Source of the DNA: JAHZKN01 sp965250205
Lineage (GTDB): Bacteria > Pseudomonadota > Alphaproteobacteria > Rhizobiales > Hyphomicrobiaceae
Reading direction: 5' to 3'
Assembly (NCBI GenBank): GCA_965250205.1
Contig: CBDFNK010000017.1
Span: 49,710 to 113,709, forward strand
DNA: 64,000 bases
The position numbers were made by a program, and so were the translations under genes. The notes beneath the pieces were generated by a model. It ran no database searches, was not told the origin of the DNA, and was given only the letters and a program-made list of their open reading frames with translations. Shown here piece after piece: positions 45,461 through 53,689 of this stretch (positions are counted from its first letter, which is position 1; every line of letters begins with the position of its first letter).

Positions 45461-45475
45461 GTTCTCGTCTTGTTC
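45461..45475. promoter_or_regulatory. LexA (SOS) box upstream of lexA
   Basis: GTTCTCGTCTTGTTC fits GTTC-N7-GTTC, the SOS box of alphaproteobacteria. It is about 165 bases from the lexA start, and 240 bases from the divergent Fic gene. Confidence 0.75.
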
Positions 45476-45713
45476 CGCAAGTGGGGGTGGGTCCCGTTCT
45501 AATTAGGACGGTTGAGATGGTTGACTTAGGTCAGGAGATTGCCAACTGCCATTAATTTGAGAAAAATCCCTTCATTGAAGGCGATCTGTACTATTTAATA
45601 GTTGGTTAGGCACATAAGATCCATTTAGAGTCAAAAAATAATTGACACTATAGGAGTTTATGGATAAAAAGCCCTGTATTGTGTCGCAGCAGCGCTCCTT
45701 ATAGGGTTTTTTC

Positions 45714-46907
45714 ATGCACCGAAACCATCTCATAGGCTCAGTGAGAGAACGGCTTAAGCGCCTGCCGCCGCCATTCAACGATCACTATGGTGTCGTCCCG
45801 TCATCACCTCCTGAAGAGACCATTGCTATTGAATCTGTCCAATCGGATCATTCTGATGCTTTGAAGGCTCTTGGCCGTGCCGACTCACTTGCCAAGCAGT
45901 TCCCAACTCACTTTCTTTTTACGAGAGTGTTGGTGCGCCAAGAGGCCGTTTCATCGTCTGAGATGGAGGGAACGCATTCTACGCTCGACGCCCTTTTGGA
46001 AGCAGAAGAAACAGATGACAAAGGTTCGTCTGAAGCTGACCGGCAAGTTCGTGATTATGCGGTTGCGTTGGAGACAGCACTAATTGAAGTGTCTGCGCGT
46101 GGGCACAACGCTTTCACAATTGATCTGATTCAAAGCCTTCACGCGTCGCTAATGCGAGAGGATTCAAACTTCCGGGAGCGGGGTGGAGTTCCGGGGGAAT
46201 TGCGTAAGCTTGTCGTTTGGATTGGCGGTAAACACATTGCAAATTCTCGGTTTAACCCGCCGCCACCAAACGATGTACTGGCATGCTTGGTTGAGCAATT
46301 AGATTTCCTGCGCTGTGAGGGGTTGCAACAAGTACATCAAAGCATAGTGACCCAAATGGCTGTTGCGCACGCACATTTCGAAACCGTTCATCCCTTTCGT
46401 GACGGGAATGGACGCGTGGGAAGGCTCGTTTTACCTTTGATGTTAGCGGCTGCTAAGCATACGCCGCTTTATCTTTCACCATATATCGCATCCAACAAAG
46501 CTGAATATGTTGACGCATTGGTTGCCGCACAACAACGGCTTGAGTACGCGCCTTTAGTCGGGCACTTGTCGCGTGCAATTTCAAACACTGTAGATGATGC
46601 CGATCGATCGTTAATGCGACTTGAGAGATTGGTCGCGGATTGGCACATTAGGAAAAAGTTTCGCAAGGGGTCTGCGGCGCAACGCCTTATCGATGCATTG
46701 CCGGGTCATCCTGTGGTCACATCAAAAACAGTAATGCGTCTTCTCAAAATAACCAACAAGCCTGCTCTTACGTGTCTTGGTCAACTAGAAGACGCCGGAG
46801 TTCTAAGGGAAAGAACCGGCAAAAAAAGAAACAAGGTTTACTCTGCAGATGAAGTTCTGAAAATATACAAGAGCGAGCCAGACCATACGGAGGACGCAAT
46901 GACTTGA
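45714..46907 (+). CDS. Fic family AMP-transferase-like protein, class II
   Basis: A 397-residue Fic protein. The active-site loop HPFRDGNGRVGR (His about residue 226) is intact, so transfer of AMP to a target protein is possible. The N-terminal auto-inhibitory helix motif SSEMEG (residues 81-86, S-x3-E-G) marks class II, where the Glu blocks ATP. The C-terminal part (SKTVMRLLKITNKPALTCLG, VLRERTGKKRNKVY) is a winged-helix DNA-binding domain, as in Fic proteins of the SO_4266 type. AT-rich promoter region upstream (45580-45700); probably acquired. No antitoxin gene is adjacent. The target is unknown. Confidence 0.9.
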   Translation: MHRNHLIGSVRERLKRLPPPFNDHYGVVPSSPPEETIAIESVQSDHSDALKALGRADSLAKQFPTHFLFTRVLVRQEAVSSSEMEGTHSTLDALLEAEETDDKGSSEADRQVRDYAVALETALIEVSARGHNAFTIDLIQSLHASLMREDSNFRERGGVPGELRKLVVWIGGKHIANSRFNPPPPNDVLACLVEQLDFLRCEGLQQVHQSIVTQMAVAHAHFETVHPFRDGNGRVGRLVLPLMLAAAKHTPLYLSPYIASNKAEYVDALVAAQQRLEYAPLVGHLSRAISNTVDDADRSLMRLERLVADWHIRKKFRKGSAAQRLIDALPGHPVVTSKTVMRLLKITNKPALTCLGQLEDAGVLRERTGKKRNKVYSADEVLKIYKSEPDHTEDAMT

Positions 46908-46951
46908 TTCCATTGGACTTGTCACACTTTAGTTCCGGTTCCAGCACTCAT

Positions 46952-47010
46952 TTAAGCAGCCTTTTGTTCGAAGGCCAACGGGCTTTTTCAGCCGAGATGA
47001 GATCGCGCCA
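46952..47010 (-). pseudogene. Relic of an IS3-type transposase 3' end
   Basis: On the minus strand the end of a transposase is readable, RSHLG-stop-KSPLAFEQKAA, where the common IS3 group sequence is HSHLGWKSPLAFExKA; the TGG seems to have become TGA. Only about 20 codons remain, followed by the stop TAA at 46954-46952. Confidence 0.4.
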
Positions 47011-47103
47011 AGGGTGCGCAGATCTTTGTTCATGCTCGTCCTGAGGCCGTTTATGCGCTTGTCAATCCAAATAACGCGATATGCGCAAATCGGATGATAA
47101 CGA

Positions 47104-47180
47104 TGGTAGCGGAGGAGGGACTTGAACCCCCGACACGCGGATTATGATTCCGCTGCTCTAACCACCTGAGCTACTCCGCC
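47104..47180 (-). tRNA. tRNA-Met (anticodon CAT), elongator type
   Basis: On the minus strand a 77-base cloverleaf with encoded CCA: acceptor GGCGGAG pairing CTCCGCT, anticodon stem GCGGA/TCCGC around loop ATCATAA (anticodon CAT), and T-arm GGGGGTTCAAGTCCC. It looks like the elongator tRNA-Met of alphaproteobacteria, not the initiator; an Ile-tRNA with modified C34 cannot be ruled out. Its 5' flank is IS66 DNA: the transposase frame reads into the first ten bases of the tRNA. Confidence 0.93.
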
Positions 47181-48687
47181 ACTTTGTGGTCGGCGATGCG
47201 GGTGAGAACATCGCTCAACCAAGCTTGCGGATCGATACCATTGAGCTTGGCGGTTTCGATCAGCGCGTAGGCAATGGCAGCAGATTTTCCGCCCCGGTCC
47301 GAGCCCATGAACAGGTAGTTTTTGCGCCCGATCGCTATGCTGCGCATGCCGCGTTCGGCGGCGTTGTTGTCGATGCTGAGACGGCCATCTCCGAGATAAG
47401 GCCGCAGCCGTTTGAGACGCGTCAGGCCATAGCGGATTGCACCGGCCAAGGCTGACTTGCCTGAGATCTGTGTCAGCTGGGCATGCAGCCAAGTTTCAAG
47501 GTCGTCGATGAGCGGTGCCGCCGGTTCTTGTCTGGCGAATTTACGTCGGTCGGGCGGCTTGCCACGAATGCTGGCTTCTATTTTGTAGAGCGTTGCAATC
47601 CGTTGCAGAGCTTCTTTGGCAATCCCCGATCCTTGCGCCGCGTGGATGTCAAAGAAGCTTTGCAACGGATATGAGCAAGACAAGCAACTTCTTTGACGTT
47701 GCCGCGCCGATAAAGCTCCTCAAAGCCTGCATAGCCATCGGCATGCAGCCAACCTGAGAAGTTTTTGAGATGGTCTTGTGGCCAACGGCCCCTGCGATCC
47801 GGCGTGAACTTGTAAAACGCGGCGGGATGATGATCGCCGACCCAATCCCGCTCGTCTCTCAAATAGACCCACAACCGTCCGGTCTTGGTTTTGCCTGTTC
47901 CTGTTCCTGGAGCCAAAACGTTGACCGGCGTATCATCGCCGTGGATCGCCGCTCCTGCCATCACATGACGGCCGATTGCCTCAGCGAGTGGTTCCAGTAA
48001 TGCGGATGACCGCGCAACCCAATCGGCGAGTGTCGAACGATCGAGATGCATGCCGTCGCGCGCATAAATTTGTGACTGACGATAGAGTGGTAAATGATCA
48101 GCGTATTTGTTGACCAGCACATGCGCCAGAAGCCCAGGGCAAGGACGACCACGCTCAATCGGCATGGACGGCGCCGGAACCTGATGAATGGTCTCACAGC
48201 AACCGCAGGACATCTTGGGTCGAACCGTTCGGATCACCTTGAAGCGTCCGGGGACGTATTCGAGGGTCTCTGAGATATCTTGCCCGAGGGCACGTAATGC
48301 ACCACCACACTGCCGGCATGTAACACCGGGAGACAGCACAACATCTTCGCGCGGAAGATGATCGGGCAACGGTTTGCGCGTTGGTTGTTGCTTGGCTTCC
48401 GTCTCAGCGGATGGTGGTTCACAATAATGCTGTTCTGCTGCTGCTTCCGCTTCGACAAGTGCGAGCTCAAGTTGATCAATGATCTTGTCCAACGCTTCTG
48501 ACTTCGTGCCGAACCGTTGCCGCCTCAGAAGGCTAAGTTGCAGTTTGAGTTTTTCAATCAGAAGATCACGCGCCTGAAGCTCTGTTGATTGTCTGGCAAT
48601 CTCGGCGTCGCGTTGATCCAACATCTGCTGCAGCTTGGTCTTGCTTCGGTGTGTATGGGCAGCGTTGAGTATCATGGCCGAATACAT
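47171..48687 (-). pseudogene. IS66 transposase TnpC, frameshifted and 3'-truncated
   Basis: The N-terminal and middle part in one frame (47578-48687: KLQLSLLRRQRFGTKSE, CRQCGGALRALGQDISETLE zinc-binding part, ERGRPCPGLLAHVLVNKYAD, AAIHGDDTPVNVLAPGTG) and the C-terminal part in another (to 47171: FFDIHAAQGSGIAKEALQRI, LSIDNNAAERGMRSIAIGRKN). The frame changes around 47655, where AAAGCTTC replaces a shorter AAGTTC-like sequence. The last codons GTG GCG GAG TAG run into the tRNA-Met. Confidence 0.85.
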
Positions 48688-48741
48688 ATCTTATTCGGCA
48701 CACCAAATGAATCCACAATGTCAAAGAGCACGCAGAAAAAA

Positions 48742-49089
48742 CTATCCGGCCTTCAACGGACGCCATGTGCGTTGTGGCATCCGCCAATCAATCCCTTCCA
48801 ACAACATGGCAAGCTGTGCCGAGGTGATCGTCACTTTGCCATTGATCGGCGACGGCCATACAAACCGGCCCCGTTCCAATTTTTTGGAAAACAGACATGC
48901 GCCCTGACCGTCCCACCAAATGATCTTCAATAGATCGCCACGCCTGCCACGAAACACGAATAAATGGCCTGAGAACGGATCCTGTTCCAATGCGTTCTGT
49001 GCCAGGATACTTAGGCCATTAAATCCCTTGCGCATGTCCGTCACGCCAGCAGCCAGCCACACTTTCGTTTGCGCAGGAACCGGGATCAC
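48742..49089 (-). CDS. IS66 accessory protein TnpB
   Basis: The IS66 Orf2 protein, about 115 residues from the GTG at 49089: VPAQTKVWLAAGVTDMRKGF, FSGHLFVFRGRRGDLLKIIWWDGQG and CLFSKKLERGRFVWP. Start overlaps the tnpA stop (GTGA), so the two are translated together. Needed for IS66 transposition in other elements. Intact in this copy. Confidence 0.85.
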   Translation of the reverse strand: MIPVPAQTKVWLAAGVTDMRKGFNGLSILAQNALEQDPFSGHLFVFRGRRGDLLKIIWWDGQGACLFSKKLERGRFVWPSPINGKVTITSAQLAMLLEGIDWRMPQRTWRPLKAG

Positions 49090-49475
49090 GGTTTGGATCG
49101 CAGAACTGTAAGAACCCGCACCAAATGGGTTGAATAAACGTCGGAACCGCAACGCAGCCGTGCCCCGCATGGGAGATCAATCTCAATGCTGGATAATCCA
49201 GGGCTGCCTGACGCAGGCGCTGCAAGATTGATGGGTTCATGAAAACCTTCGCGCTGCGCCGAAATCGCCGGTACCGTGTCAGACACAATCTCAACTGGCA
49301 CCAGGGTCGCTTCAGCACCGTATTTCTTCTTCCAGTTGAACAGAAGGTTCGCATTGAGGTCATAACGACGCGCGATCTGGGCAGCTGAAACGCCTGGCTG
49401 CGACGCCTCAGCAACAACACGCGTCTTGAAGTCCGTGCTCCATGTCCGCCGAGGCGCTCTTGTCTTTCCAGCCAT
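49086..49475 (-). CDS. IS66 accessory protein TnpA
   Basis: Helix-turn-helix protein, about 129 residues: RRTWSTDFKTRVVAEASQPG, AAQIARRYDLNANLLFNWKKK and a C-terminal tail SIEIDLPCGARLRCG. The ATG at 49475 (MAGKTRAP) is preferred; there is no good ribosome site because a 12-bp hairpin lies directly before it. Confidence 0.8.
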   Translation of the reverse strand: MAGKTRAPRRTWSTDFKTRVVAEASQPGVSAAQIARRYDLNANLLFNWKKKYGAEATLVPVEIVSDTVPAISAQREGFHEPINLAAPASGSPGLSSIEIDLPCGARLRCGSDVYSTHLVRVLTVLRSKP

Positions 49476-49481
49476 GAGATA

Positions 49482-49509
49482 AGTGTCCACTTAGGATTAA
49501 GTGGACACT
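49482..49509. repeat. 12-bp perfect inverted repeat before tnpA
   Basis: AGTGTCCACTTA, loop GGAT, TAAGTGGACACT, 6 bases upstream of the tnpA ATG. The repeat would fold in the mRNA and occupy the place of a ribosome site. It is absent from the second IS66 copy, which is cut before this point. Confidence 0.9.
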
Positions 49510-49594
49510 ATGATCGCCTTCGAAAGGGTATGTAAGGCGGTTGTGGGCGGACGCTTACAATTGATGTCAATAGATGTCGTGATAAACGCGCGAT

Positions 49595-50323
49595 CTACTC
49601 TGCTGCAATAGCCTTGGCTTCAGTGGTTTTATGAAACCGCATCAACGTGAAAATACCCATCGGTTTGAGTTTTTTCTCGCTGACGAGTTCAAGGTTGTCA
49701 CAAACCATCACACGGGAAACATCAAACACAGGCCGCCAGCCAATAACTTCGGCGAACGGAGCCATGCGCCGTTCCAGCCAGCCACGCACGCCTTCTTCCT
49801 GGCTGAAGTGGTTGACGAGAATAATGGAACCGCCTGGCTTGGTGACGCGGGCTAGTTCGCGCATTACGCGTTCTGGGTCAGGCACTACAGTCATCACGAA
49901 CATCGCAACAACTGTATCGAAGCTTGCGTCTGGAAATTCCAATTCTCCAGCATCCATTTCGTGGATGCCAGCGACATGACTCATATTGTCTTCGAGGATC
50001 CGTTGGCGCGCGCGGTCCAGCATTTCAGGGGACAGGTCAATGCCAACAATTTCCAGGTCTTTATTATAGTCTGGCAATGACAGGCCTGTGCCAACACCAA
50101 CCTCTAGCACGCGGCCTTTGCTTTTGTTGATTTCGTGCACGGCATGTCGGCGTCCTTCCGTGGCGACCATGCCAAACGTATGATCGTAAACGGGAGCCCA
50201 GCGGCGGTAGGCGACTTTGACTTTGCTCTCGTCAATGTGCCCGATGCCGACAATCTTGCCATTGGTGCGTTCTAGTTCCGCACCGCGGCGCACGCGCTGC
50301 TCAGATCCTACTTGCAAACTCAT
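49595..50323 (-). CDS. pmtA: Phosphatidylethanolamine N-methyltransferase (PmtA, Rhodobacter type)
   Basis: SAM-dependent methyltransferase that turns phosphatidylethanolamine into phosphatidylcholine in three steps. VKVAYRRWAPVYDHTFG, the SAM motif GRVLEVGVGTGLSLPDY, EIVGIDLSPEMLDRARQR and AMFVMTVVPDPERVMRELAR follow the alphaproteobacterial PmtA pattern. The ATG at 50323 (242 residues) fits the usual start; the frame is open to 50383. The methyl substrate is inferred from the family pattern, and menaquinone/ubiquinone methyltransferases are less similar. Confidence 0.82.
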   Translation of the reverse strand: MSLQVGSEQRVRRGAELERTNGKIVGIGHIDESKVKVAYRRWAPVYDHTFGMVATEGRRHAVHEINKSKGRVLEVGVGTGLSLPDYNKDLEIVGIDLSPEMLDRARQRILEDNMSHVAGIHEMDAGELEFPDASFDTVVAMFVMTVVPDPERVMRELARVTKPGGSIILVNHFSQEEGVRGWLERRMAPFAEVIGWRPVFDVSRVMVCDNLELVSEKKLKPMGIFTLMRFHKTTEAKAIAAE

Positions 50324-50440
50324 AGCCGCCACTCGCTCCTTTAAAAGCTCTATAACTTGCGTTGCCGCTGTCCTGGCACACAAAACCTAATTCAGATGCT
50401 GCTGTGCCACTATCTAGCCTCGCTAACAATTCATTAGCAT

Positions 50441-51652
50441 TTAGGCTGCGTGGGGTGTGTCAGCTTGCTCCAACGTTTTTACGATAAAACCGCCACCCAG
50501 CACCCGGGCTTCGACCGTTCCATCACTATAAAAGACACAGGCTTGGCCTGCAGCAATTCCTTCTTCCCCGTCTGATAACTCAACGTTGAGGGCACCATCG
50601 CGGCCAAACGTTAGCCGTGCAGGTTGAGGATCCTGGCTTGAGCGGATACGGGCGTAAATTTCGCCCCCGGTTTCGGCCATGGCCTCAAGTGAGCTATCAC
50701 CCAGCCAATTGATATTTCTAAGGACAAGTCGACGTGCCCGCAATAAGGCACGCGGTCCCACCACGACTTCATTGCGGTCCGCGTCCAGTTTTAGAACATA
50801 AAGCGGGGCCTTATCGGGGATCCCGAGCCCACGACGTTGGCCGATTGTGTAGTTAATGATGCCTTTGTGGTGGCCGAGTTCGCGACCATCAATATGGATA
50901 ATTTTGCCTGGCTGGGCGGCACCCGGTTTCAGACGCTCGATAACATTGGCATAGCTGCCTTTTGGGACAAAGCAGATGTCTTGGCTATCGGGCTTGTCTG
51001 AGACCGGCAAATTGAAGATCCGCGCGAGTTCACGCACATCGTCCTTTGGCAAACCGCCTAGTGGGAACTGCAACATAGAAAGCTGCTCAGGCGTTGTCGC
51101 AAACAAGAAGTAGCTTTGGTCACGATCTGGGTCGACAGCGCGATGTAGGTGGGGGCCTGTTTGGCCATCACGCTTTTGGATGTAGTGGCCGGTGGCCAAC
51201 GTATTGGCACCCAGTTCTGTGGCGGTTTCGAGAAGATCGCGAAACTTGATCTGCTGATTGCAGGCAACGCAGGGGATGGGTGTTTCCCCCGCAATATAAC
51301 TTTCTGCAAAGGTATCAATGACCGCATCAGCAAAGCGTTTTTCATAATCAAGGACATAGTGGGGAATACCCAATAGGTGCGCAACATTGCGCGCATCTTG
51401 GATATCTTGGCCAGCACAACACGCCCCCTTGCGTCCGGAGGCTTCACCATTGTCATAAAGCTGCAAGGTAATGCCAATGACCTCATGGCCTGCATGGTGG
51501 AGCACGGCTGCAGCAACGGAAGAATCCACACCACCCGACATCGCCACAACAATGCGCTGCTTGCCGATGTGCTGGGCCGCAAAGCTGTCGATCAACTGGC
51601 TGGCAATTGCACTGTTCAGCCAGGAGGCGGTATCTGTGGTCTGAGGTGACAA
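50441..51652 (-). CDS. mnmA: tRNA-specific 2-thiouridylase
   Basis: Makes 2-thiouridine at the wobble base of Lys, Glu and Gln tRNAs. 403 residues. VVAMSGGVDSSVAAAVL is the ATP pyrophosphatase loop; catalytic cysteines are in NQQIKF-preceding PCVACNQ and in SQDICFVP; GHYIQKRDG and YTIGQRRGLGI are also typical. The N-terminal about 30 residues are an extension. Divergent from sciP with a 387-base gap. Confidence 0.96.
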   Translation of the reverse strand: MSPQTTDTASWLNSAIASQLIDSFAAQHIGKQRIVVAMSGGVDSSVAAAVLHHAGHEVIGITLQLYDNGEASGRKGACCAGQDIQDARNVAHLLGIPHYVLDYEKRFADAVIDTFAESYIAGETPIPCVACNQQIKFRDLLETATELGANTLATGHYIQKRDGQTGPHLHRAVDPDRDQSYFLFATTPEQLSMLQFPLGGLPKDDVRELARIFNLPVSDKPDSQDICFVPKGSYANVIERLKPGAAQPGKIIHIDGRELGHHKGIINYTIGQRRGLGIPDKAPLYVLKLDADRNEVVVGPRALLRARRLVLRNINWLGDSSLEAMAETGGEIYARIRSSQDPQPARLTFGRDGALNVELSDGEEGIAAGQACVFYSDGTVEARVLGGGFIVKTLEQADTPHAA

Positions 51653-52039
51653 TCGAACGTCTTTCTAACGACTACGGTCTGCGCCTCATGGGCGCTCTAT
51701 TGGGTCTTACAATCCGACCCTCCACTAAGCGCACGATAAGATAAAATGAGCGCATTCCGGATGGATCGACCTGAAGGCGCGAAAATAGTGCGCCTTTACC
51801 CTTTAGCGCAAGCGGTTGAAGTGGTTTCGGCAAAAAAATTGCAAGGCTGCAAGCAACTGCTTCGAAGTGGCACGATCACCGCTCGAATGTGGCCTTGGAA
51901 GGGCAGCTTTCGTTAACAGGAAAGGTCTGTCGTTCAACCATGGAGCATCGTTTAATTCATTGTTTACTCAATGACTTAGCGCTGTTTTAAGAGTGTTCAG
52001 TTAGGCTCTAGTCTGCTCAGGGAGAGTGTAAGAAGTATC
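51653..52039. promoter_or_regulatory. Region between mnmA and sciP with CtrA-like boxes
   Basis: No gene is supported. TTAA-TTCATTG-TTTAC at 51952-51967 is close to the CtrA box TTAA-N7-TTAAC, and a GTTAAC occurs at 51912. CtrA control of sciP would fit the circuit known from Caulobacter. Confidence 0.4.
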
Positions 52040-52321
52040 ATGAATGAACAACACATGAGAGGGCGGATACGCTATGTTATCGGGCCAGATGGGTCTCCGT
52101 TAACGCTGGCTGATCTGCCACCAGCCGATACCAAGCGCTGGGTTATCCGCCGCAAAGCTGAAGTTGTCGCAGCTGTCCGTGGGGGTTTATTGAGCATCGA
52201 CGAGGCCTGCAACCGCTACAAACTGACTGTCGATGAGTTCTTATCGTGGCAGCGGTCTATTGATCGTCATGGCCTACCTGGCCTGCGTGCAACCCGCGTA
52301 CAAGAGTATCGCAGCAATTAG
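52040..52321 (+). CDS. sciP: CtrA inhibitor SciP (DUF1153 family)
   Basis: A 93-residue helix-turn-helix protein that binds CtrA and blocks its activation of promoters in G1. YVIGPDGSPLTLADLPP, KRWVIRRKAEVVAAVRGGLL and TVDEFLSWQRSIDRHGLPGL are almost the family consensus. The ATG at 52040 has AAGAAG 6 bases upstream. Target gene ctrA lies 3.3 kb downstream on the same strand, so inhibitor and target are close in this genome. Confidence 0.93.
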   Translation: MNEQHMRGRIRYVIGPDGSPLTLADLPPADTKRWVIRRKAEVVAAVRGGLLSIDEACNRYKLTVDEFLSWQRSIDRHGLPGLRATRVQEYRSN

Positions 52322-52463
52322 GTCGGCGCTTTCGCGTCAGATAGTGAGCTGATGGCTCAAGAGTGTCGGTCGGGATATGTCTGATCAACGCCTTGGGCCG
52401 TTTGCCGTGCTCAGCTGTCCAACCGCAGGTGACTTAGCTTGCAAGCAATTCACGATAATTGCT

Positions 52464-53555
52464 CTAGTTGAGCTCGTCATCTGCTAAGTCTCGAAGCTTT
52501 TGCTGCCGGTCGAGAGACCGCTCGTCATCTGCCTTTTTACGCGCCCGCTTCAAGATTTCATCTTCTGTCATAGGCCTGGATGTTGGTCTGTCGAGCGCTT
52601 TTTTATTTAGAAATTTCAAGACTGTAGGTTCTCTGCTTTGTGTGCGAAAACCCCGCTGTGTAGGTGGTTGTGCACGACCTTGATTGTCTTGCGGCACGAC
52701 ATTACGAGAGCCAGTTTGATTAAGAGATTTCTTTGCAGGGACGGGTGATGTCTCGCTTTTTGTTTCGCTAATGATCGCGATCGGCGGTGTAATGACTTGT
52801 TCGTTTGAATCAACGATTTGTACGAGCGAGGGTAGGGCTTTTTCTTGTGCGATCCTTATCAGAGCGTTGTCACGCTTTTCCGTCTCAATCAAGTCTGCTT
52901 GGTGCTGTTGCGCGTCCGTCTTACCAGCATCAATAGTAATTATGACGCGATGATCGTCTATTCGCCCGGCAAAACCGCTCAGATTTGCTTCAATACGGCG
53001 CCCGATTGCAGGTGTTAAAACCAACTGCGCCGAGGCAGCAGCGCTTAACGTTGTATTGAAGCGTAATTCATCGGAAAAAACCTGCAGTTTGGTGCCAGGT
53101 CTATAAGTATTTAAGGCAAAGAAATTGCGAAATACTTCGCCAAGCCCAATTGATCCCGTAATTGGATATATATAATTCTTGCGAACGCCATCGGCGGCGC
53201 AATCAAGATCTTCAAGGCCTTGGAATGTGTCAGCAAACCTTACTTTTTGGATGGCCTGTCGTTGCTTTTCAATTCCAGCCGTCCAACCAAATGTAATGCT
53301 TCCCAAGCTAATGGGCACCACAACAGCACCATTTGATGAACCTAAATCATTGTCTTCTGTGAGAATAAACTCAAAGTCGTAAGTCACCGAAGCACGATTA
53401 TGGTGACCTTGCAGCTGTGGAGAATACTCTTCGATAGCTAATTTTGCTTCGCAGCGAATTTGCTGCACGACGGCAGGAATTGCCGTGCGGGAGAAATCGT
53501 CGACCTGTGGGTGGAGGGCACATCCACAACAAATGAGAGCGCACTGCGCCAGCAA
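52464..53555 (-). CDS. Predicted lipoprotein of unknown function; start disrupted by UGA
   Basis: About 363 residues after a TTG at 53555. I do not recognise the family. The start of the frame has LLAQCALICCGCALHP, a lipobox-like sequence, but no basic N-terminus. Reading 21 bases further upstream gives ATG at 53576 with GAGAGG 6 bases before it and codons M-F-I-Y-UGA-I-T-L-L, which would complete a signal peptide if UGA (codon 5) were Trp. The mature part has a beta-rich body (SVTYDFEFILTEDN ...) and a Gln/Arg/Lys-rich C-terminal tail. AT-richer than neighbours. The start is therefore uncertain and the gene may be inactive. Confidence 0.55.
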   Translation of the reverse strand: MLAQCALICCGCALHPQVDDFSRTAIPAVVQQIRCEAKLAIEEYSPQLQGHHNRASVTYDFEFILTEDNDLGSSNGAVVVPISLGSITFGWTAGIEKQRQAIQKVRFADTFQGLEDLDCAADGVRKNYIYPITGSIGLGEVFRNFFALNTYRPGTKLQVFSDELRFNTTLSAAASAQLVLTPAIGRRIEANLSGFAGRIDDHRVIITIDAGKTDAQQHQADLIETEKRDNALIRIAQEKALPSLVQIVDSNEQVITPPIAIISETKSETSPVPAKKSLNQTGSRNVVPQDNQGRAQPPTQRGFRTQSREPTVLKFLNKKALDRPTSRPMTEDEILKRARKKADDERSLDRQQKLRDLADDELN

Positions 53556-53689
53556 AGTAATTCAATAAATAAACATTTACGCCTCTCACAAGAGAGCTAC
53601 AAAAATCTATTAATAGGCCTGGATGTCTTGCGTAGTGGTTGTAATTTGGGCACATCAAGATTTTAAGAATACGCTGTTTGGTACGCTTG

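Larger units (their letters stand above)
47171..49558 (-). mobile_element. IS66-type element, truncated at the tRNA-Met
   Basis: Order tnpA-tnpB-tnpC on the minus strand. The tnpA-side end is visible: on the minus strand it begins GTAAGCGTCCGCCCACAACC at 49558, as expected of IS66 ends. The tnpC-side inverted repeat is missing: the transposase homology stops against the tRNA-Met. A frameshift also breaks tnpC. The element ends 36 bases from the stop of pmtA. Confidence 0.85.

Noticed and set aside
53555..53576. Selenocysteine at the UGA codon of the lipoprotein-like gene
   Set aside because: No SECIS-like hairpin follows, and a signal peptide is an unlikely place for selenocysteine; Trp mutation is simpler.
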